A stretch of DNA of 64,000 bases from Xanthobacteraceae bacterium. Lineage in GTDB: Bacteria; Pseudomonadota; Alphaproteobacteria; Rhizobiales; Xanthobacteraceae. Each line of letters opens with the position of its first letter. Within the stretch, counting starts at the first letter, position 1. The stretch is taken from assembly GCA_019635585.1 (NCBI GenBank), contig JAHBZE010000002.1, forward strand, positions 372,001 to 436,000, written 5' to 3'. The translations under genes and the position numbers were made by a program. The notes beneath the pieces were generated by a model. The model searched no databases, was not told where the DNA came from, and was given only the letters and a program-made list of their open reading frames with translations. Below are positions 56,960 to 64,000 of this stretch, one piece after another.

Positions 56960-57550
56960 ATGATCCGGATCGACTTCAACCGTCTCAAGTTTCTGGTGAT
57001 AGACGATAACGCCCACATGCGGCGCATCGTCCGCCAGCTTTTGCACGGCTTCGGGTCACGCGAGATCTTTGAAGCCGAAGACGGCGCAGCTGGCCTCGAG
57101 ATTTTCACCGCGCAGAAGCCCGACATCGTGATCACCGACTGGGCCATGCCGGTCTATGACGGCATCGAGTTCACCAAGACGGTCCGCAATTCCAATTCGC
57201 CGGTGACGCGCTTCGTGCCGATCATCATGCTCTCGGGTCATTCCGAGAAGCGCTGCGTGATGGAAGCGCGCGACGCCGGCGTGACCGAGTTTCTGACCAA
57301 GCCCGTCGCCGCGAAATCGCTCTACGAGCGCATCCTGAGCGTCGTGCTCTCGCCGCGGCCCTTCATCCGTACCAAGGATTATTTCGGCCCCGACCGCCGC
57401 CGCACCGTGAATGCGAAATATTCCGGGCCCGAGCGCCGCAAGGGCACGGCGGACGCGGAAATTATCGAAGTCGCGCCGATCGACAATCGTCTGCAGCAAC
57501 AGCGCAAGCAAGCCGAAGCCGCTTCGCAGCGGCCCGGGAACGCCGCGTAG
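56960..57550 (+). CDS. Stand-alone receiver-domain response regulator
   Basis: 196 aa. CheY-like receiver: FLVIDDNAHMRRIVRQLLHG (acidic D15/D16), phospho-acceptor D60 (DIVITDWAMP), and FLTKPV with the conserved Lys. The C-terminal tail carries SPRPFIRTKDYFGPDRRR and GPERRKG, a motif seen in alphaproteobacterial single-domain regulators, without an effector domain. Followed 23 nt later by a Hpt gene; probably they exchange phosphate. The histidine kinase is not in this group. Confidence 0.92.
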   Translation: MIRIDFNRLKFLVIDDNAHMRRIVRQLLHGFGSREIFEAEDGAAGLEIFTAQKPDIVITDWAMPVYDGIEFTKTVRNSNSPVTRFVPIIMLSGHSEKRCVMEARDAGVTEFLTKPVAAKSLYERILSVVLSPRPFIRTKDYFGPDRRRTVNAKYSGPERRKGTADAEIIEVAPIDNRLQQQRKQAEAASQRPGNAA

Positions 57551-57573
57551 GCAAGCGGGTTAGGAAGCCAGCC

Positions 57574-58179
57574 ATGACGCAGCAGCCCCAGCAGCCGCAG
57601 ACGGACCAGAATCCGCCGGAGAAACGCTTCGACGACCATTCGGTCATTGTGCCGCCGCACAAACTCAAGAGTGTCGTGAAGCAGACCCGCGAGCCGGGCC
57701 ATATCGACATGTCCGTGGTCGCCAAAGCCGAAGCCGCACTCGGTGAACTCAAAAGCGAATTCGGCGCTTGGATGAAGGACGAGTGCGACCGCATCCATGC
57801 GGCGCGCAACCTCATCCACGAAAAGGGGGTGACCCGCGCCACCGCCGACGGGCTGTTCATGCCCGCGCATGACGTCAAGGGCGGTGCTGCGACCCTCGGC
57901 TATCCGCTCGCCGAACGGCTCGCGACCAGCCTGTGCCGTTTACTCCGCCACGCGCCTGACCCGTCAAAGATTTCGCTCGGCGTGATCGATCACCATGTCG
58001 ATGCGATCCGCGCGCTGGTGCGCGAAGAAGTACACGACGGCCTCAATCCTTACGGTCTCGAGATCGCGGAAAGTCTCGCGGTCATGGTCGAGCAGTTTCT
58101 CGCCGCTGAAATGAAAGACGGTTACGCCGCGATCGCCGGCGATGCGGCGCCCCGCATCGCGCTTCCCGAAAAGAAATAG
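57574..58179 (+). CDS. Hpt-domain phosphotransfer protein
   Basis: 201 aa. Hpt helical bundle with FMPAHDVKGGAATLGYP, His99 in the HxxKG context as phospho-acceptor. The first 45 residues are polar and unstructured. It is next to a lone receiver protein and is followed by a DUF2336 gene on the other strand, resembling parts of phosphorelays that control cell-cycle or stress response in this group. Confidence 0.88.
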   Translation: MTQQPQQPQTDQNPPEKRFDDHSVIVPPHKLKSVVKQTREPGHIDMSVVAKAEAALGELKSEFGAWMKDECDRIHAARNLIHEKGVTRATADGLFMPAHDVKGGAATLGYPLAERLATSLCRLLRHAPDPSKISLGVIDHHVDAIRALVREEVHDGLNPYGLEIAESLAVMVEQFLAAEMKDGYAAIAGDAAPRIALPEKK

Positions 58180-58188
58180 CGGTTTCGC

Positions 58189-59328
58189 TTACGCCGCCGC
58201 GACCAGATCGGCTGTGAAATGGCGTGCTTCGTCGCGTGCCGCTTCCGCCGCGAAGCGGCGCAGGAGCGCGTAGAGTTCATCAAGTTCGCCGAAAGACTCC
58301 GGTGCGTAGCGTGCGATCACCTGCTCGACCATGCCACGGCCAAGTGCCGAATAGCCGGGCGCGCCGGCGAAGCCCATCTCGTGCACGACCTCGATCGCCG
58401 CGCGGAAGGCACCATAAGCACCCTGCGGCAGCCCCGCCTTTTCGAACAGCGCACGGAAGCCGTGGCCCGAACGATCGGCGAGAATCGAAGAGATGCGCCG
58501 CGGCGAGAGGCCGGAAAGCTCGGAAAGCGAGTCGGTCAGGAAATGCGTATTACCCGAAAGCAGCGCGCGCATGAGCAGCGCGCCGGTCAATTGTCCGGTC
58601 TGCGCGAGATGGCGGACGAGTGCCGCCACTTGCTCCGGCGTCTGCCCGGCCGCGATGGCAACGGTCGCTCGGTCGCAGGCTTCGCGCGCGACCGTCTTGG
58701 CGCGGGCTTCCGGCAGCCATTCCTTGTGCGCGACGAAACGCGCGAGCGTCTCGGCGAGGATCGCAACCAGCGCCTGCCGCGTTTCCGTCGGCAGGTCTTC
58801 ACGCGCGAGCAGCTCGTCGCGGATCGCGGCAAGGTGTCCGTGGCGCTCGGCGATGCGCGCGAGCGCGGCACCCGTGAGATCGGCCGCGGAATTTTCTAAC
58901 AGCACGAGACAGGCGGAGGCCGAACCGACTTCTGCAATCGCGGCAGCGACCGCGCGCGAAATCAGTTCGCGCGATGCGATCGCAAGCTGCAACCGTTCCT
59001 TCCCGCTCGCCGCGAGATCGACCAGTTCGACGTCTAAGAGCGCGGGCGAGCGCTCAGCGACGATTTCCGCGATGTCGAGCTGGTCCTGCGTGAGACCGAG
59101 CAGCACCGTGCGCGGCGCGTATTCGGACGACGCGAGCGACTCCGCGAGCGCGCGGCGCACCAGCACTGAGGGATCGTCTAGCAGTACCGTCATCGCCGCT
59201 TCCGCGGCCAGGCGGTCGCCACTCGAAAGTTCGGAATAAAGATAAGCGCGCGCGAGTGCGCTGGTCGCGTCCGCTCGTTCTTCTGGTGGCGCCGTCTGGA
59301 TCCACATCAGAAACTGGCGAACGATCAT
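58189..59328 (-). CDS. DUF2336 domain protein
   Basis: 379 aa, helical-repeat protein. LYSELSSGDRLAAEAAMTVL, VLVRRALAESLASSEYAPRT and LTQDQLDIAEIVAERSPALL look like ARM/HEAT-type repeats. DUF2336 is common next to regulators in Rhizobiales. It converges on the Hpt gene (9-nt gap) and may interact with the receiver and Hpt proteins; that is inferred. Confidence 0.85.
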   Translation of the reverse strand: MIVRQFLMWIQTAPPEERADATSALARAYLYSELSSGDRLAAEAAMTVLLDDPSVLVRRALAESLASSEYAPRTVLLGLTQDQLDIAEIVAERSPALLDVELVDLAASGKERLQLAIASRELISRAVAAAIAEVGSASACLVLLENSAADLTGAALARIAERHGHLAAIRDELLAREDLPTETRQALVAILAETLARFVAHKEWLPEARAKTVAREACDRATVAIAAGQTPEQVAALVRHLAQTGQLTGALLMRALLSGNTHFLTDSLSELSGLSPRRISSILADRSGHGFRALFEKAGLPQGAYGAFRAAIEVVHEMGFAGAPGYSALGRGMVEQVIARYAPESFGELDELYALLRRFAAEAARDEARHFTADLVAAA

Positions 59329-59429
59329 ACCGGCCCCACGCGAATTGAGTTCGCGATAAGCCTAGGCACGCCCGCTTAACAAAGCGTTCACCTAGAATTT
59401 TCAGGATTCGTTAACGGTTGAAACGCGGC

Positions 59430-60464
59430 TCAGGTAGTGCGGCGCAAGAACGGATTGACCCCGCCCCACAGCGAGCGGACGTCCTGCGAGATCGGATCGA
59501 CCGGTCCGTTCTGGAACAGGCCACGGAAGATCGGCGCGTCGTTCTGCGGCTGCGGCGCGGTATAGGCGAGCGTCGCGGTGTTCTGCGTCTGTGCGACCGG
59601 TGGCACGGCCGCGGCATTGCTGAGCGCAACCACCCGCGTTTTGGTCGTAACCGTTGGAACGAATGCGGTCGCGGTGTTGTTCGCGGTCACCGGCTGCAAT
59701 TGCCGAACGGCGTTCGCGGGCTGGCTGCGTTGCGGCAGGAAGAGCGACGCAATCCGGTTCAGCAAATTCGGGATCGGCGAATTGTTCTCGTCCGGCGCGC
59801 GCGGGTTGGTGATCTGGAGATTGGCGACAACCGCCGCGGGCGCGACGTTCTGGATATTGTCGTGTTTGGCGACAAGACCGCGATAGGTTTCTTCCACGCT
59901 CTTCGCGCCGTTCGGTCCGTAGAAGATGCTCTTGTTTGCGCGCGCGGCTTCCGGGAATGCGCTCGCGGCGGACGCATTCGGATTGGTTGCGCGCAATTGC
60001 AGAAAGCGCTTCGCGCCGTTCGCGCCGAGGAAGTGCGCAATATAGAGTTCGCCCGAAGTCGGCTGGCGGCCCAATACGGTCTGGATTTCCTGCGCGTTGC
60101 GCCGGGAAAAGGCGGCCGCCATGTTCGCCGCGATCTCCGGATTTTTGCGAAGCGCCAGAATTTGCGCCCGCACCGCGGGATCGCGGACGAAATACTGGCC
60201 GTCCGCGGTCTTCTCGATCTGGTTCGCCTGCGCCTGCAAGCCGAACGCCGGCCCGTCTTCCTTCACGGTCGCAAGCCAGGTCGTGTCGATGAACTGGAAC
60301 AGCCCCACCGCGGAAGAAGTCGGCGCCTGCGCCGATGGATTGAGCGCGGATTCGCGATACGCCGTTTTCAGGAGATAATCGAAGGAAATGCCGGTCTGCT
60401 GGCTCGCGCTTCGGATCGCGGCGGTGACGCGTTCACCCGTATTCAGGAGCGAGTCGAGCAGCAT
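59430..60464 (-). CDS. Lytic transglycosylase (SLT-like)
   Basis: 344 aa. The N-terminal lysozyme-like domain has FDYLLKTAYRESALNPSAQA with the catalytic Glu, and SSAVGLFQFIDTTWLATV, typical of transglycosylases that cleave peptidoglycan. A later region has NAAFSRRNAQEIQTVLG-type text and SGELYIAHFLGANGAKRFL. The C-terminal 130 residues are Ala/Asn/Pro-rich and probably disordered. No signal peptide is visible, so export is uncertain. Similar proteins serve flagellar or secretion assembly. Confidence 0.8.
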   Translation of the reverse strand: MLLDSLLNTGERVTAAIRSASQQTGISFDYLLKTAYRESALNPSAQAPTSSAVGLFQFIDTTWLATVKEDGPAFGLQAQANQIEKTADGQYFVRDPAVRAQILALRKNPEIAANMAAAFSRRNAQEIQTVLGRQPTSGELYIAHFLGANGAKRFLQLRATNPNASAASAFPEAARANKSIFYGPNGAKSVEETYRGLVAKHDNIQNVAPAAVVANLQITNPRAPDENNSPIPNLLNRIASLFLPQRSQPANAVRQLQPVTANNTATAFVPTVTTKTRVVALSNAAAVPPVAQTQNTATLAYTAPQPQNDAPIFRGLFQNGPVDPISQDVRSLWGGVNPFLRRTT

Positions 60465-60577
60465 GGCGTCCGGTCTCCGGGGTCTTCGGGCCGCGACTCC
60501 CCTCGCGGAAAGACCCGCTTGGAACTTGGCGTCTTATGGTAAACGGAACCTTAACGACGCAATCCGGGAGAGAAACG

Positions 60578-61066
60578 ATGGTATCGGACGCGGCCCGCCA
60601 CCCCCGCGGCGGCATGTATTTCGAGGACTTTCAGGCAGGCCAGACGATGGAGCACCGCCTGCGGCGCACCGTCACCCAGATGGACAACATGCTGTTCTCG
60701 AACATGACCCTGAACCCGCAACCGCTCCATATCGACCGCGAGTTCTGCGAAAAGGAAACCCAGTGGGGCCAGCCCTTGATGAACTCCCTCTTCACGCTCG
60801 GGCTGATGATCGGCATTTCGGTGAACGACACCACGGTCGGCACCACGATCGCTAACCTCGGCATGACTGACGTGAAATTCCCGAACCCCTTGTTCGAGGG
60901 CGACACCGTCAACGTGACCACGGAAGTCTTGGGCAAGCGCGAGTCAAAGTCGCGGCCCGACGCCGGCATCGTCGACTTCCACCACCGCACCTTTAATCAG
61001 GACGGCAAGCTGGTCGCCGAATGCAAGCGGCAGGCCTTCATGCTGAAGCGCAAAGTAAACGTCTGA
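60578..61066 (+). CDS. MaoC-family dehydratase
   Basis: 162 aa from MVSDAARHPRGGMYFEDFQA, preceded by GGGAG. Hot-dog fold: TQMDNMLFSNMTLNPQPLHI, AGQTMEHRLRRTV, and LGMTDVKFPNPLFEGDTVNV. Overlaps the next gene by 1 nt. MaoC plus a CitE-like lyase suggests a pathway of acyl-CoA hydration and cleavage such as mesaconyl-CoA/malyl-CoA chemistry; the substrate is inferred. Confidence 0.88.
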   Translation: MVSDAARHPRGGMYFEDFQAGQTMEHRLRRTVTQMDNMLFSNMTLNPQPLHIDREFCEKETQWGQPLMNSLFTLGLMIGISVNDTTVGTTIANLGMTDVKFPNPLFEGDTVNVTTEVLGKRESKSRPDAGIVDFHHRTFNQDGKLVAECKRQAFMLKRKVNV

Positions 61067-61935
61067 TGCGTTCCTACCTTTTCGTTCCCGGAGACGCGCC
61101 GCGCAAACTCGAAAAGGGTCTGGCGAGCGGCGCGGACGCGCTCCTGCTCGATCTGGAAGACTCGGTCGCACCGGATAACAAGCCGAAAGCGCGCGAGATT
61201 GTGCGCGATTACCTGAACGCGCATATCGGCAAGAGCGCCCGCCCGCGCCTGTTCGTGCGCGTGAACGCGCTCGATACCGGCATGACGGATGCCGACCTCG
61301 ATATGGTGATCGCAGCAAAGCCGGACGGCATCCTGTTTCCGAAAAGCCGCAACGGCGGCGATGTCGTTCATCTCGACGCCAAAATCACCGCGCGTGAGGC
61401 GCTCTACGACATCGACGAAGGTGCCACGCGCATTCTTGTGCTGGTCACCGAAAGCGCGCAGGCGTTGTTTGGGCTTCACAACTATCGCGGTTCGAGCAAG
61501 CGCCTCGACGGCATGACTTGGGGAGCGGAAGATTTATCCGCCGATCTCGGCGCGGAAACGAACAGAAACGAAAAAGGCGACTACACCGATCCCTATCGCC
61601 TCGCCCGCGCACAATGTTTGATTGCGGCGGTCGCAGCGGAAGTGGCGCCGATCGACTCGATCTATCCGAATTTCCGCGACCCGGAAGGGCTACGGCGCGA
61701 GACGCTGGAAGGCCGCCGCGACGGCTTCACCGGCAAGATGGCGATCCATCCCGATCAGGTCGCGGTCATCAACGAGATTTACACGCCGGGCGCGGAAGAA
61801 ATCGGGAAAGCGCAGCGGCTCGTCGATGCCTTCAAGGCCGCCGACAACGCCGGCGTCATTTCGCTCGACGGCCAGATGTACGACCAGCCGCACCTGAAAC
61901 GCGCGCAGAGACTCTTGGCGCGCGTCGCTAAATAA
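61066..61935 (+). CDS. CoA ester lyase (CitE/HpcH family, malyl-CoA lyase-like)
   Basis: 289 aa from MRSYLFVPGDAPRKLEKG. Features: GADALLLDLEDSVAPDNKPK, RLFVRVNALDTGMTDADLD, GILFPKSRNG, LVLVTESAQALFGL, GMTWGAEDLSADLGA and KMAIHPDQVAVINE. Related enzymes split L-malyl-CoA or beta-methylmalyl-CoA, with Mg2+. Start overlaps the MaoC stop (TGATG), so they are translationally coupled. Confidence 0.9.
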   Translation: MRSYLFVPGDAPRKLEKGLASGADALLLDLEDSVAPDNKPKAREIVRDYLNAHIGKSARPRLFVRVNALDTGMTDADLDMVIAAKPDGILFPKSRNGGDVVHLDAKITAREALYDIDEGATRILVLVTESAQALFGLHNYRGSSKRLDGMTWGAEDLSADLGAETNRNEKGDYTDPYRLARAQCLIAAVAAEVAPIDSIYPNFRDPEGLRRETLEGRRDGFTGKMAIHPDQVAVINEIYTPGAEEIGKAQRLVDAFKAADNAGVISLDGQMYDQPHLKRAQRLLARVAK

Positions 61936-62547
61936 TCAGCGCCGCTTCTCGTCGGGGCGCACCATCTGGAACAGCTCGGTCACGACCGAGTAGTCGCGAT
62001 AGCCGAGCCGCGCGATTGGTTTCAGCGCCGCCGCGTTCAAAATTCCGTTCTCGATATATTTCTCGTCGATATGCACGCCGACGACTTCGCCGAAGGTGAC
62101 ATAGTTATCTCGTAGGCTTCCGTCCGCGCCGCGCATCTGCACGATCTGGGTCGCCTTGCACTCCAGCGCACACGGGCTTTCCGCAACGCGCGGCGGCTTC
62201 ACGAGCTTCGACGGCGCCTGCGTCAGCCCCGCAAGCTCGAACTCGTTCACTTCATGCGGCACGCTTTCGGAGGTTTTGTTCATCGCCTCGCGCAAATCCC
62301 AGGTCGCGAGATTGCAGATGAACTCCATCGTCTCGCTGATGTTCTGCACCGAGTCCTTGAAGCCGTCGCTCGCGAACATCACCATCGGCGGAAACGTCGC
62401 CACTCCATTGAAGAAACTGTAGGGCGCGAGATTGACGTTGCCCGCTTTGTCCATCGAGCTGATCCAGCCGATGGGGCGCGGCGCGACGATGGCTTTAAAA
62501 GGATCGTGCGGCAGGCCGTGATTGCGCTTGATCGGTTCGTAGAACAT
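61936..62547 (-). CDS. Flavin reductase-like (FMN-binding) protein
   Basis: 203 aa from MFYEPIKRNHGLPHDPFKAI. The flavin-reductase fold is suggested by APRPIGWISSMDKAGNVNLA, PYSFFNGVATFPPMVMFAS and CNLATWDLREAMNKTS. Starts in a 1-nt overlap (TGATG) with the nitroreductase-like gene upstream, and its stop abuts the convergent lyase stop. Substrate unknown. Confidence 0.88.
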   Translation of the reverse strand: MFYEPIKRNHGLPHDPFKAIVAPRPIGWISSMDKAGNVNLAPYSFFNGVATFPPMVMFASDGFKDSVQNISETMEFICNLATWDLREAMNKTSESVPHEVNEFELAGLTQAPSKLVKPPRVAESPCALECKATQIVQMRGADGSLRDNYVTFGEVVGVHIDEKYIENGILNAAALKPIARLGYRDYSVVTELFQMVRPDEKRR

Positions 62548-63110
62548 CAGAGTTTGCTCACGATCTGCGAAAGATCGGGCCGCGCGCGCTGGAAGGTCTC
62601 GCCTTTCACGCTGCCGATGTGAATGAAGCCGACGATCTGCTCGTTCTCGGCAAGTCCGAACAATTCCTTGCTCGACTTGTCGAACGCAGCCCAGCCGGTG
62701 AGCCAGTTCGCACCGAAGCCGAGCGCCTGTGCGGCGTTGAGCAAATTCATGCAGGCAGCACCCGCGGACAGAAGCTGCTCGACATCCGGCACCTTCACGT
62801 TCGGTACGATGCGGCAAACCACGGTGACGATCAGCGGGCTGCCGCCGAAGCGTAACCGCTGCTTGTCGATTTCGCCTTCGGAGGCATTCGGGTTGCCGGC
62901 GCGGAAATTCGCGGTGAGCTTTTCGACCAGTGCCGTGCGCGTTTCCTTCGGATGCACGATGAAACGCCACGGCTTCATCATGCCATGATCCGGCACACGG
63001 GCCGCGATCGTGAGCATTTCCTGAAGTTGCGCTTCGGTCGGCGCGGGCGGCACGAGGTCGGCTGCCTTGGGTGATGCACGGGTCTTGAGCAGTTCCAGCG
63101 CGTCGATCAT
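62547..63110 (-). CDS. Nitroreductase family protein
   Basis: 187 aa from MIDALELLKTRASPKAADLV. RASPK near the N-terminus, ARVPDHGMMKPWRFIVHPKE and AAQALGFGANWLTGWAAFDK are typical of the short FMN nitroreductases (YdjA-like). It probably reduces nitro or quinone compounds with NAD(P)H. The longer frame upstream is a shadow of the divergent gene region. Pairs with the flavin-reductase-like gene as a two-gene operon. Confidence 0.9.
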   Translation of the reverse strand: MIDALELLKTRASPKAADLVPPAPTEAQLQEMLTIAARVPDHGMMKPWRFIVHPKETRTALVEKLTANFRAGNPNASEGEIDKQRLRFGGSPLIVTVVCRIVPNVKVPDVEQLLSAGAACMNLLNAAQALGFGANWLTGWAAFDKSSKELFGLAENEQIVGFIHIGSVKGETFQRARPDLSQIVSKL

Positions 63111-63234
63111 TCGGATTCCTAGTCTCGAAAAAGCCGGGGAGCGGTAGCACGGTCGTTTGCACCGTCCAATGACGGACCGGGCAAGGCTGGACCTCCCGGC
63201 TTGCATTCAGGGGCTTCAGGACTAAAAGACCGCC

Positions 63235-64000
63235 ATGACGCGCTTCCACGGCCTTCGCGGCCCGATTGCGGGCCTTCTGGCGCTTGTATTGAGCGCAGGC
63301 GCCGCGTCTGCCCAATTCGCGCAATTCCAGGGCCCGAATCCGCCGCCGGTGCCGCCCGCGAATATCCCGAATCCCCCGGAGCCGCAGGCCCCGCCGACGC
63401 CGCTTGCGCCGCCGCCTGCCCCGCAGCAGCAGCCGCAGACCCCGCCAGCGCCGCGCCCCGCGGCCAAGGAGAACCCGCCAAGCAACACGCCGCTTCGCTA
63501 TTCGCTAACGCTCGCCGCGCGCTATTCGGCCGAAGGCCAGAACGTCAACCGCGCACTCTACTGGCGCATTTTCGTCGAACGGCCCGGCACCGCGCAGCCT
63601 CTGTTTCTCGTCACCGAGTCGAAGGACGCGCAGCCGACCTTTTCGCTGCCGCCCGGCCGCTACGTCGTCCATGTCGCCTATGGACTCGCGAGCTTCGCGC
63701 AGCGCGTGACGCTCACCGAGAACACGCGCGAAACATTGATCGTCGCCGCGGGTGGACTTCGGCTCACGGGCCGCGTCGGTGACGCGGTGATCCCGGCGGC
63801 GAAGCTGCGCTACGACGTTTACGAAGGAAATTTCCTCCAGCGCGCGAACCCCGACGGCAAGAAAAATCGCACCTCGCGCAATGAACGGCCCGCCGTCATC
63901 CGCGGCGTTGTGCCCGGCGATCTCGTGCTCCTGCCCGCGGGGAATTATTACGTGCAGTCGACCTACGGCGAAGGCAATTCGACGATTACCGCCGACGTGC
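63235..64000 (+). CDS. Exported proline-rich protein (partial)
   Basis: At least 255 codons, cut by the window edge. Signal peptide LRGPIAGLLALVLSAGAASA, then a long Pro/Ala/Gln-rich linker (about residues 30-80; PPPVPPANIPNPPEPQAPPT), then a folded part with LTLAARYSAEGQNVNRALYW and FSLPPGRYVVHVAYGLASFA, a beta-sandwich-like pattern. Similar to periplasmic proteins of unknown function in Rhizobiales. Divergent from the nitroreductase gene. Confidence 0.78.
   Translation, partial: MTRFHGLRGPIAGLLALVLSAGAASAQFAQFQGPNPPPVPPANIPNPPEPQAPPTPLAPPPAPQQQPQTPPAPRPAAKENPPSNTPLRYSLTLAARYSAEGQNVNRALYWRIFVERPGTAQPLFLVTESKDAQPTFSLPPGRYVVHVAYGLASFAQRVTLTENTRETLIVAAGGLRLTGRVGDAVIPAAKLRYDVYEGNFLQRANPDGKKNRTSRNERPAVIRGVVPGDLVLLPAGNYYVQSTYGEGNSTITADV

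Overview
The window looks like a chromosomal stretch of an alphaproteobacterium, most likely order Hyphomicrobiales (Rhizobiales), near the Nitrobacteraceae/Xanthobacteraceae. The clues are the high GC content, the gene order tRNA-Trp-secE-nusG-rplKAJL-rpoB with a stand-alone tuf beside it, a lone receiver protein ending in a DYFGPDRRR-type tail, DUF2336 and DUF1801 proteins, and a MaoC/CoA-ester-lyase pair. The species cannot be fixed from the sequence alone.

Layout. (1) 1-8302: translation and transcription core on the minus strand: rpoB (cut by the window edge), rplL, rplJ, rplA, rplK, nusG, secE, tRNA-Trp and tuf. The gap between tRNA-Trp and tuf holds two tandem units on the plus strand. 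Each has a perfect TGTGA-N6-TCACA box, a -10-like hexamer exactly 22 nt further on, and a strong intrinsic terminator, so they look like two small RNA genes. (2) 8476-22433: housekeeping and accessory genes: a 1185-aa beta-solenoid-like membrane protein, tRNA-Gly and tRNA-Tyr, rlmB, a KdpDE-like two-component pair, small membrane proteins, an ActP-like sodium/solute symporter with its DUF4212 partner, hypothetical proteins and an MHS-family transporter. (3) 22464-37056: a 14.5-kb integrative island inserted in the 3' end of tRNA-Thr(UGU), bounded by perfect 48-bp direct repeats. It carries a tyrosine integrase, a small conserved-size protein, an AlpA-like regulator and a DUF5906-type helicase (a satellite-like replication module). 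It also carries a secreted multidomain trypsin-like protease with a small partner, a small secreted protein, and a four-gene restriction operon (hsdM-hsdS-hsdR plus a GmrSD-like DUF262/DUF1524 nuclease). (4) 37056-48661: a surface-glycan locus for nonulosonic acids: pseB, pseC, pseG, pseI, a CMP-sugar cytidylyltransferase, a second NeuB-family synthase, two methyltransferases, a WbqC-like protein, a GT4 glycosyltransferase, a hexapeptide acyltransferase-like protein and a surface-carbohydrate protein. (5) 48800-64000: a membrane protein fused to a spermidine-synthase-like domain, a Tat-exported metallo-beta-lactamase-fold protein, small DUF/ABM proteins, a cobalamin riboswitch with a BtuB-like TonB receptor, cutA, nadK, a receiver/Hpt/DUF2336 group, a lytic transglycosylase, a MaoC/lyase operon, flavin reductase/nitroreductase genes, and the start of an exported proline-rich protein.

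How the parts fit. The ribosomal block is probably read from several promoters, with a stem-loop between rplL and rpoB for uncoupled expression. In the island, int, the small protein, the AlpA-like regulator and the helicase overlap or nearly abut and read inward from the right attachment site. Two 20-bp motifs near the island ends look like integrase arm sites, one lying immediately before the int start codon. The nonulosonic locus contains recognisable enzymes for every pseudaminic acid step except the PseH N-acetyltransferase.

The parts most worth a second look are the tandem CRP-box small RNA candidates (6825-7095), the island with its chimeric exported protease, and the dual NeuB/PseI locus without PseH. 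All calls come from reading the sequence; no database search was run.
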